Origin: Micavibrio sp. UBA6147
GTDB lineage: Bacteria; Pseudomonadota; Alphaproteobacteria; Micavibrionales; UBA1664
Assembly (NCBI GenBank): GCA_002423185.1
Contig: DIUX01000002.1
Coordinates: forward strand, 902,944-966,943
DNA: 64,000 bases
Reading direction: 5' to 3'
Shown: in pieces, positions 26,938-34,414 of the stretch
How positions within the stretch are numbered: the stretch's first letter is position 1
How the letters are laid out: each line of letters starts with the position of its first letter
Translations under genes and position numbers: made by a program
The notes under the pieces: model-generated
Seen by the model: only the letters and a program-made list of their open reading frames with translations
Databases searched by the model: none
What the model was told of the DNA's origin: nothing

Positions 26938-28505
26938 GTGAGGTCGTCAAATTGAATACGCAAAACACAAACCCATCGGCGCATGATCCGGTCTTCGAAA
27001 AATATGCAGCAAAAATCGGCGCGACCCGCGCCTTGATGCAGGAAGAACCGTTGCTGTTCGAAAAAGAACAAGCCGATGCCCCTGGGGTGGACTTGCCGGA
27101 ATTGGAACGCAAAAAACCGCGCACTGGCCTTGCCATACGCGACAATATCGGCTTGCCGCAAATTAAGGAGCCCGAAGTCGTGCGCCATTTTGTGCGGCTG
27201 TCGCAGCAAAACTACTCGATTGACACGGGGTTCTTCCCGCTTGGCTCTTGCACCATGAAGCATAACCCGCGCCTCAATGAAAAATTGGCGCGTTTGAAGG
27301 GCTTTGCGCATCTGCATCCGATGCAACCGACCGCAACGACGCAAGGGGCGCTCGGCCTTATGTATCGTTTGCAAAATTATCTGGCGGATTTATCCGGCCT
27401 TCCGGCGGTGTGCTTGACACCGGCGGCGGGCGCGCACGGGGAATTAGCGGGGATGATGACCATCCGCCGCGCCCATGAAGCCCACGGCAATACGCACAAA
27501 AAACTGGTCTTGGTGCCGGACAGTGCTCACGGCACCAACCCCGCTACGGCGATTATGTGCGGATACCAAACCAAAACCATTTCAACCAAAGAAACCGGCA
27601 AACTCACCCTTGAGGCGTTCAAAGAGGCGCTGGGTGACGGGCATGACGTGGCGGCGATGATGGTGACGAACCCCAATACATGCGGGTTGTTTGAACCGGA
27701 AATCGACAAGATTGTTGAATTGCTGCATAAGGCCGGCGCCTATTTCTATTGCGATGGCGCGAATTTCAATGCGCTGGTCGGCAAAATCCGCCCCGGTGAT
27801 TTCGGCGTTGATGTCATGCACTTCAATTTGCACAAGACGTTTTCCACCCCGCATGGCGGCGGCGGTCCGGGTTCCGGCCCGATCGGTGTGTGTGAAGCCC
27901 TGCGCCCCTATATGCCGGTGCCGGAAGTGGTGCGCGACGAAGACGACACATATCGCCTGTCGATGGACAGGGAGGACACCTCCCTCGGCCGCTTGAAAGG
28001 CTTCCAAGGCCAGTTCGGGATGCATGTCCGCGCCCTGACCTATATGCTCTCCCACGGCGCCGACGGCTTGAAACAAGTGGCGGAGGACGCGGTGCTAAAC
28101 GCCAATTATATCCTCAGCCAATTAAAGGACGATTACCATGTTCCGTTTGCAGGGCCATGTATGCATGAATGCTTGCTCACCGACAAATTCCAAAAAGACG
28201 CCGGCGTGACCACGAGCGACATTGCCAAAACCCTGATCGAATTCGGCATTCACCCGATGACGGTGTATTTCCCACTGGTGTTGCAAGGCACGATGTTGAT
28301 CGAACCGACGGAGACCGAAACCAAGGAATCCATCGACCGCTTCATCGCCATCATGAAAATGGTCGCAGAAAAAGTGCGCGGCGGCGAAACCGACATTTTC
28401 CATGACTACCCGCTCAGCAGTCCCCGCCGCCGCCTAGACGAAGTCACCGCCGCCCGCCACCCCAAATTGCGTTGGAGCGCAGCCAAAGACCAAGCTGCGG
28501 AATAA
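26934..28505 (+). CDS. gcvPB: Glycine dehydrogenase (decarboxylating) subunit 2
   Basis: 523 residues from ATG 26934 in the ATGA overlap with gcvPA; a longer frame from 26907 lies inside gcvPA. The pyridoxal-phosphate Lys is in FNLHKTFSTPHGGGGPGSGP, and GSCTMKHNPRLNE plus LTPAAGAHGELAGMM are family signatures. C-terminus ends normally, followed by a strong terminator. Two-subunit P-proteins are usual in Firmicutes and archaea and occur in several alphaproteobacterial lineages, whereas E. coli and mitochondria have one chain. Confidence 0.96.
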   Translation: MSEVVKLNTQNTNPSAHDPVFEKYAAKIGATRALMQEEPLLFEKEQADAPGVDLPELERKKPRTGLAIRDNIGLPQIKEPEVVRHFVRLSQQNYSIDTGFFPLGSCTMKHNPRLNEKLARLKGFAHLHPMQPTATTQGALGLMYRLQNYLADLSGLPAVCLTPAAGAHGELAGMMTIRRAHEAHGNTHKKLVLVPDSAHGTNPATAIMCGYQTKTISTKETGKLTLEAFKEALGDGHDVAAMMVTNPNTCGLFEPEIDKIVELLHKAGAYFYCDGANFNALVGKIRPGDFGVDVMHFNLHKTFSTPHGGGGPGSGPIGVCEALRPYMPVPEVVRDEDDTYRLSMDREDTSLGRLKGFQGQFGMHVRALTYMLSHGADGLKQVAEDAVLNANYILSQLKDDYHVPFAGPCMHECLLTDKFQKDAGVTTSDIAKTLIEFGIHPMTVYFPLVLQGTMLIEPTETETKESIDRFIAIMKMVAEKVRGGETDIFHDYPLSSPRRRLDEVTAARHPKLRWSAAKDQAAE

Positions 28506-28556
28506 GCGGGAGCGGCGCGCCAGCAAGCGCCCCCAACAAACGCGAAACACAGACAC

Positions 28557-28588
28557 AAAAGGCCGCTTCGATGCGGCCTTTTCTCTTG
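28557..28588 (+). terminator. Rho-independent terminator of the gcv operon
   Basis: Ten-bp perfect stem AAAAGGCCGC / GCGGCCTTTT (28557-28566, 28573-28582) with loop TTCGAT and a short pyrimidine tail, 52 bases after the gcvPB stop. Confidence 0.85.
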
Positions 28589-28600
28589 TAATAACGCGAT

Positions 28601-28637
28601 AAAAAAGCCGCCTGATTGAGGGGCGGCTTTTTGTTTT
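28601..28637. terminator. Bidirectional terminator, mainly for fadE on the minus strand
   Basis: AAAAAGCCGCC / GGCGGCTTTTT, 11-bp stem (28602-28612, 28622-28632) with a 9-base loop and T-tracts on both strands. It lies 30 bases after the fadE stop on the minus strand and backs up the gcv terminator on the plus strand. Confidence 0.87.
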
Positions 28638-28666
28638 TGGGAAATGGCCTTTTTAACAGCCCGATA

Positions 28667-30901
28667 TTAGACAGACGGCGCGGGCGCGGCTTTTTTGGCT
28701 TTGGCGCGGGCGGCGGCTTTTTCGGCGCTGTTGAAGGCGTTCGATTCCTTCGCAGGCTTGTAGTGATCGACCGCGATAATGCGTTGGCGGGCGGCCTCGG
28801 CATCGGTGATGAGCTTATGCTCGGCGGCGCTGAGCGGGTCGGCTTCGCCTTTGTGCAGGGCGCGGGCGAGTTTTTTCTCTAACTCTTCCGCTACTACGGC
28901 TTTGCGGAACGCGTCTTCGAGTTCGCCGACCGGATCGTTGATGTCGTCGGACACATAAATGCCGCTGGTGAGGCGGTCACGCAAATCGCCCGGCTCCAAG
29001 ATGGACTGGGCGGCCTTGTGCGTCATGCCATCCGTTGGTTTCTTGTGCAAACGACCAAACGGCATGGTCGCGACTTTGAGCAAGCCGGCGACAAATTTGT
29101 TCGGATAATTATCGAGCAAATCAACCATCGCGTTTTCGGCATCGAACAAGGCCTGTTCGCACGCCCATTTCATCACCGGAATTTCGTCCTTGATGGCGCC
29201 GCGTGTTTCGTAGTGTTTGAGGGTCGCGGAGGCGAGATAGATATTGCTCAGAACATCGCCCAAACGCGCCGAGATGCGCTCCTTCCGCTTCAAGCCGCCG
29301 CCGACAATCGCGAAGGTCGCGTTGGCGGTGAGGTTGAAGGCCGCGCACATGCGGTTGATGCGCTTGTAATATTGGCGCGTTTCTTTGGTTTTGGTCGGGG
29401 CTTTGCTGAAGGCACCGCCGCTCATTCCGAACCACAGGCTGCGCCCGCCATTCATGATGACACTCGCCACATGCTTGAAGATCAAGTTGGTGAGGTCTTT
29501 GGCAGCCTTTTTCTGGTCGGCCTGTGACGCGGCCTCGATTTCCTTGAGCAAGTAAGGATGCGCACGCACGCCGCCTTGACCGAAGATGATGAGGTTACGG
29601 GTCATAATGTTCGCACCCTCAACCGTAATGGCGATGGGGATGCCTTTATAAATGCTGGAGAGCAGGTTGGACGGGCCGCTGATGACGGCTTTACCGGCCT
29701 GAATATCCATCGCGTCGTTCACGGCTTTGCGCATTTTTTCGGTCAGGTGATATTTGATAATCGCCGACGGAATAGACGGTTTTTCACCGCGATCCACCAT
29801 TTGTGCCGTGGCAACGCGGGCGGCATCCATCATATAGGTGTTGCCTGCGATGCTGCCGAGCGCTTCTTCAACGCCCTCGAACTTGCCGATGGGGAGTTTG
29901 AATTGCTTGCGGACTCGGCTGTAGGCGCCCGTGGTGCGCCCGCTGTATTTCGCGCCCGCAACCGACAAGGACGGCAAGGAGATCGAACGCCCGATGGACA
30001 GACACTCCATCAACATGCGCCACCCGCTGCCCGCCATTTTCTGGCCGCCGATAATGTAATCCATCGGGATGACAACGTCTTTGCCCCAATTCGGGCCGTT
30101 TTGAAAAGGCAAATCCATCGGGCGGTGACGCTCACCGATCTGAACCCCCGCCGTGTCGCGCGGGATGAGGGCGCAGGTCATGCCCGTTTTGCCGACATCG
30201 CCGAGCAAACCTTCGGGGTCTTCCAATTTAAAGGCAAGGCCAACGATGGTGGCGACGGGGCCGAGGGTGATGTAACGCTTTTCCCAGTTGATGCGGATTT
30301 TAAGCGACCCGTCCGTGTCTTTGAACACCGTTCCGGTATCGGGAATGCCGCCGGCGTCGGAGCCTGCCTGCGGGCTGGTCAAACCGAAGCATGGAATCTC
30401 GCGCCCGTCCGCAAGGCGGGGAAGGTAATATTGCTTTTGCTCATCGGTTCCGTAATGCGCGAGCAATTCACCTGGGCCGAGGGAGTTCGGCACCATCACG
30501 GTGACGGCGGCGGTTAGGGAACGGCTGGCGAGTTTTTGCACGATCTCGGAATGGGCAAGGGCGGAAAAGCCCAAACCGTCATATTCCTTGGTAATGACGA
30601 GGCCGAAGAATTTATTCTTCTTCATGAAGTCCCAGATTTCGGGAGGGAGGTCTTGGTCGTCGCCGTTCATGATCTCCCAATCATCAATCATTTTGCACAG
30701 CTCGTTGAGCGGCCCGTCCATGAAGGCTTGCTCCTCCGCCGTGAATTGCGGCGCGCCGAGATTCATGAGGACATCCCAGTTGGGCTTGCCGGTGAAAATT
30801 TCCGCATCCCACCCGACCGTGCCGGCCTCAAGGGCCTCACGCTCGCTGTCCGACAGCGGCGGCATAACGGAATTGAATGTCTTGAGAATAAACTTACGCA
30901 T
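28667..30901 (-). CDS. fadE: Acyl-CoA dehydrogenase, FadE type
   Basis: 744 residues from ATG 30901, chosen because it has AAGGG nine bases upstream and starts MRKFILKTFNSVMPPLSD, colinear with E. coli FadE after its membrane-anchor region; the open frame reaches 31084 but the extra 61 residues look random. Core motifs include PNSLGPGELLAHYGTDEQK, LTSPQAGSDAGGIPDTG, INWEKRYITLGPVATI and TVEGANIMTRNLIIFGQGG. It performs the FAD-dependent first step of beta-oxidation. Unlike E. coli FadE it lacks the N-terminal transmembrane segments. C-terminal ~25 residues are Ala/Lys-rich. Divergent from fadD; the promoter at 30999-31026 is good. Terminator at 28601-28637. Confidence 0.94.
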   Translation of the reverse strand: MRKFILKTFNSVMPPLSDSEREALEAGTVGWDAEIFTGKPNWDVLMNLGAPQFTAEEQAFMDGPLNELCKMIDDWEIMNGDDQDLPPEIWDFMKKNKFFGLVITKEYDGLGFSALAHSEIVQKLASRSLTAAVTVMVPNSLGPGELLAHYGTDEQKQYYLPRLADGREIPCFGLTSPQAGSDAGGIPDTGTVFKDTDGSLKIRINWEKRYITLGPVATIVGLAFKLEDPEGLLGDVGKTGMTCALIPRDTAGVQIGERHRPMDLPFQNGPNWGKDVVIPMDYIIGGQKMAGSGWRMLMECLSIGRSISLPSLSVAGAKYSGRTTGAYSRVRKQFKLPIGKFEGVEEALGSIAGNTYMMDAARVATAQMVDRGEKPSIPSAIIKYHLTEKMRKAVNDAMDIQAGKAVISGPSNLLSSIYKGIPIAITVEGANIMTRNLIIFGQGGVRAHPYLLKEIEAASQADQKKAAKDLTNLIFKHVASVIMNGGRSLWFGMSGGAFSKAPTKTKETRQYYKRINRMCAAFNLTANATFAIVGGGLKRKERISARLGDVLSNIYLASATLKHYETRGAIKDEIPVMKWACEQALFDAENAMVDLLDNYPNKFVAGLLKVATMPFGRLHKKPTDGMTHKAAQSILEPGDLRDRLTSGIYVSDDINDPVGELEDAFRKAVVAEELEKKLARALHKGEADPLSAAEHKLITDAEAARQRIIAVDHYKPAKESNAFNSAEKAAARAKAKKAAPAPSV

Positions 30902-30998
30902 TGGAGCTACCCTTCCCTGATGGCGAGCTTGTTCGTCCGCCTGTTTGTTTATAAAGCTAAGTTGCGAATTTACATAAAAATAAGGCCTGTATCTTCTC

Positions 30999-31026
30999 AT
31001 TTTAACCATAAAAACGGATATGTCAA
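30999..31026 (-). promoter_or_regulatory. sigma70-type promoter of fadE
   Basis: Minus strand TTGACA (31026-31021), 16-base spacer, TAAAAT (31004-30999). The leader to the ATG at 30901 would be about 90 bases. It lies in the 281-base gap shared with divergent fadD, so a common fatty-acid regulator could act here; no clear palindrome was identified. Confidence 0.65.
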
Positions 31027-31182
31027 AATGAAATGCGGGTAAGGTTGCTGTGGCGCTGTGGGCAAACTTCAAAGATATCAACACTGTGCAGGCGCAGCAT
31101 ATTTCCGCTCTTTACATATGGTCTTTGGCTTGCTAATCCAAGGGGAGCTATATTTTTATAAAAAACGTATAAGGGACTGGGA

Positions 31183-32982
31183 ATGACACAAGCGGTTGTA
31201 TCAAACAGGCTGGCGCTCGCCGATGGCGACACAATAAACGGGTTTTATCCTCAAGGCACACAATGGGACACTGAGCTTCGCAAGGAAAACCTCGCGCGGT
31301 TGGTTGAGGATTCGGTCGCGAAATATGGTGACCGTCCGTGCATGGAATTTCTCGGCAAGAAATACACCTACCGCCAATTTGGCGAAATGGTTGACAAGGC
31401 CGCGCAAGGCTTGATCGAAACAGGCATCAAAAAGGGCGACAAAGTCGGCCTGTACATGCCGAACTCACCCTATTATCCAGTGATGTTTTTCGCCGCGCTC
31501 AAAATCGGCGCGACGGTCGTGAATTTTAGCCCCCTTTACGTCGAAGACGAATTAAAGGCGCAGATTGAGGACAGCGGCACAACCATTATGGTGACGCTGG
31601 ATTTGAAGGATTTTTACGACAAGGCGCGCTCGCTCCAGAAAAAAGGCACGCTCGATAAAATCGTTAAATGCCGCATGGGCGATGTGTTGCCGTTCTTCAA
31701 ATCATGGGCGTTTTGGGCGCTTAAATCGGGCGACCGTACCAAAGACCGCGCCGATGAAACCGACAACGTGTTTGACTTCCGCGGCTTGACCGCCCAAGGC
31801 CGCCATTACGGCGCCAGCACCGTTGATGCGGAAAATGACGTGGCGGTGCTTCAATACACCGGCGGCACGACGGGCGTGCCGAAGGGCGCGATGCTCACCC
31901 ACTTCAACCTCGCCTCCAACGCGGCGCAGGTCGAGGCGTTTTTCGGCTTCACGAAGGACAAGGATACGCAAGGTGTCTACATGATGCCGGGGCAGGAAAA
32001 AGTCCTCGCCGTTTTGCCGTATTTCCATGTCTTCGGGATGATGGTCGGGATGATTTCATCACTCAAAATGGGGGCGGAGATCATCCTTCTGCCCAACCCG
32101 CGCGATGTGAAAGAGGTCGTCAACACGATCCATAAGAAAAAACCGACGATTTTGCCGAGTGTTCCACGCCTGTTACAGGCCATAACCGAGTTCAAGGGGC
32201 TGGAACAATACGATTTATCGTCGATCAAGGCCGCTGTTTCCGGCGGCGCTGCGCTCTCCCCTGGCGTTCAAAGAGCCTTTGAAAAGGCCACAGGCAAGCA
32301 AGGTCTGATTAAACAGGGCTATGGCCTCACCGAAACATCGCCGGTGGCGACGAGCAACCCCGCAAGCGGTAAAAACAAGCCCGAATCCGTCGGCATGGCC
32401 TATCCGCGCACCAAAATTCGCATTGCCGACGCCGAAGACCCGTCCAAAACCATGAAAATCGGCGAAACGGGCGAAATCATGATTGCGGGGCCGCAGGTCA
32501 TGAAAGGCTATTACAACAAACCCGACGCCACCAAAGAAGTCATGCACGGCGAATGGTTCCACACGGGGGATCTGGGCTATATGGACGAAGATATGTATGT
32601 CCATATTGTGGATCGTAAAAAACGCTTGATCATCATCAACGGCTATAATGTCTATCCCAACCAAGTCGAAAACGCGATCTCGAAACATGACGACATCGCC
32701 GAATGTGTTGTGATTCCGGTGAAGGATGAGCGCAGCGGTGAGGCTGCCAAAGCCTTTATCCGCATCAAAGAGGGAAAGAGCCTCAGCGAAAAAGACCTGC
32801 GCGAATTTTTGAGCCAGCACATAAGCCGCATCGAAATGCCCAAGCATATCGAATTCGTCACCGCCGAGTTGCCCAAAACGGCGGTCGGCAAGCCGGATTG
32901 GAAAAAACTGCAAGACGCTGAGAAGGCGAAGGTTGCGGCAACGACCGCCCCCGCCACGAAACCGAACACGCCGAAGCCTTAA
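31183..32982 (+). CDS. fadD: Long-chain fatty acid-CoA ligase
   Basis: 599 residues of the ANL adenylating superfamily. P-loop YTGGTTGVPKGAMLTH, GYGLTETSPVATSN, YYNKPDATKEVMHGEWFHTGDL and the hinge DRKKRLIIINGYNVYP are present, as is the catalytic Lys near the end (LPKTAVGKPDWKKL). It activates fatty acids to acyl-CoA with ATP. RBS AAGGGA about seven bases upstream. The tail after the catalytic domain is Ala/Pro/Thr-rich. fadA and the HCDH-ECH gene follow on the same strand, but a terminator spans its stop codon. Confidence 0.93.
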   Translation: MTQAVVSNRLALADGDTINGFYPQGTQWDTELRKENLARLVEDSVAKYGDRPCMEFLGKKYTYRQFGEMVDKAAQGLIETGIKKGDKVGLYMPNSPYYPVMFFAALKIGATVVNFSPLYVEDELKAQIEDSGTTIMVTLDLKDFYDKARSLQKKGTLDKIVKCRMGDVLPFFKSWAFWALKSGDRTKDRADETDNVFDFRGLTAQGRHYGASTVDAENDVAVLQYTGGTTGVPKGAMLTHFNLASNAAQVEAFFGFTKDKDTQGVYMMPGQEKVLAVLPYFHVFGMMVGMISSLKMGAEIILLPNPRDVKEVVNTIHKKKPTILPSVPRLLQAITEFKGLEQYDLSSIKAAVSGGAALSPGVQRAFEKATGKQGLIKQGYGLTETSPVATSNPASGKNKPESVGMAYPRTKIRIADAEDPSKTMKIGETGEIMIAGPQVMKGYYNKPDATKEVMHGEWFHTGDLGYMDEDMYVHIVDRKKRLIIINGYNVYPNQVENAISKHDDIAECVVIPVKDERSGEAAKAFIRIKEGKSLSEKDLREFLSQHISRIEMPKHIEFVTAELPKTAVGKPDWKKLQDAEKAKVAATTAPATKPNTPKP

Positions 32983-32997
32983 CAGGCCTCGGTTTTT
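32971..32997 (+). terminator. Terminator whose loop contains the fadD stop codon
   Basis: CCGAAGCCT / AGGCCTCGG (32971-32979, 32984-32992) pair with one internal mismatch; the four-base loop TAAC holds the TAA stop of fadD. Five Ts follow. Such overlap means a ribosome stopping at the stop codon would cover the hairpin. Confidence 0.75.
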
Positions 32998-33141
32998 CGT
33001 ATAAACACAACCGGCACAAAGCCGGAAAAAGATATAAAATCAAAGAGCAAGGCAAGGGGGGGGACAATAAAAATGACCGCGACAATTGATATAAAATTCG
33101 TCGATATAAAAGATACTCAGTGGAGAAAAGGAGACCAATCC

Positions 33142-34311
33142 ATGAAAAACGCCGTGATTGTTGACTATGTACGTACGCCTTTTGCGCGGGCTTTCTCGCC
33201 CGATGTTGCTGCCGGAAAGAAGGGCGAATTTGCCCATATCCTGCCTGACGACATGCTGGCACAATTGGTACAAAAACTGATCGAACGTACAGGCGTCAAC
33301 CCGTCCGATGTTGAAACATTGCTCACTGGATGTGCTTTTCCTGAGGCAACCCAAGGCTTGAACCTTGCCCGTAATGTTGTGTTGCACCCTGATTCCTCCT
33401 TGCCGCATTCGGTCGGCGCCGCTACCGTGAACCGTTTTTGCGGTTCATCCATGCATGTGATCCAAGACGCCGCTGGCCATATCGCGGCGGGCGCTGGGGA
33501 TGTGTTTATCTGTACCGGCGTTGAATCGATGAGCCAAGTGCCGATGAGCGGTTGGAACCCGATGCTCAACCACAAAATCTATGACGGCGATGTCCGTGCC
33601 TATATGAACATGGGGCGCACTGCGGAAAACCTCGCCCGTAAGTACAACATCGAACGCGCCTTGCAAGAGGAATTCGCGCTGCGCTCTCACCTGAAGGCCG
33701 CTGCTGCCGCCGCCGAAGGCAAGATGGATCGCGAGCTTGTGCCATTGAAGGAAGCCCCGCATGTGAAGGCGGATAATGCCGTACGCGGCGACACGACCCT
33801 CGAAAAACTCGCCTCACTGAAGCCCGCATTCGAAACGGCGGGCACGGTCACGGCGGGAACATCATCGCCAATCACCGACGGTGCATCCGCCGTAATGGTA
33901 ACATCCGAAGAATATGCCAAAAAGCATAACCTTCCTATTTTGGCACATATCAAGAGCTTCGCCGGATCGGGCTGCGCTCCTGAAATTATGGGGATCGGCC
34001 CCGTGGAGGCGAGCCGTAAGGCTTTGGCGCGTGCCGGCCTGACGGTGAACGACATTGACATTTTCGAACTCAACGAAGCCTTCGCGGCGCAGGCTCTGTC
34101 GGTGATCAAAGAACTCGGCATTGACGAGTCCAAGGTCAACCTTGACGGCGGTGCGATTGCCCTCGGTCACCCGCTCGGTGCGTCCGGTGCGCGGATCACG
34201 GGCAAGGCGGCATCGTTGCTGGAGCGCGAGAACAAGCGTTACGCCCTCGCCACTATGTGCATCGGCGGCGGTCAAGGCATCGCCATGGTTTTGGAAAGAC
34301 CAAAGCCGTAA
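33142..34311 (+). CDS. fadA: Acetyl-CoA C-acyltransferase (thiolase)
   Basis: 389 residues from ATG 33142, with RBS AAGGAG nine bases upstream; the frame opens earlier at 33073 but lacks support. Nucleophile Cys100 lies in VNRFCGSSMHV; the His and second Cys motifs are GHPLGASGAR and CIGGGQG near the end. It cleaves 3-ketoacyl-CoA to acetyl-CoA plus shortened acyl-CoA. Followed after 103 bases by the HCDH-ECH fusion, with which it would form the beta-oxidation multienzyme complex. Substrate range (long-chain versus short-chain) is not evident. Confidence 0.94.
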   Translation: MKNAVIVDYVRTPFARAFSPDVAAGKKGEFAHILPDDMLAQLVQKLIERTGVNPSDVETLLTGCAFPEATQGLNLARNVVLHPDSSLPHSVGAATVNRFCGSSMHVIQDAAGHIAAGAGDVFICTGVESMSQVPMSGWNPMLNHKIYDGDVRAYMNMGRTAENLARKYNIERALQEEFALRSHLKAAAAAAEGKMDRELVPLKEAPHVKADNAVRGDTTLEKLASLKPAFETAGTVTAGTSSPITDGASAVMVTSEEYAKKHNLPILAHIKSFAGSGCAPEIMGIGPVEASRKALARAGLTVNDIDIFELNEAFAAQALSVIKELGIDESKVNLDGGAIALGHPLGASGARITGKAASLLERENKRYALATMCIGGGQGIAMVLERPKP

Positions 34312-34414
34312 CAGGCCGTTTTGATTCGGGTGGGCGTGGTGTACGCACGCGTACGCCCCCCGATTATTTTCATACACCAATCATGCCAATTAAAATCAGA
34401 AAAGTGGGAATAAC

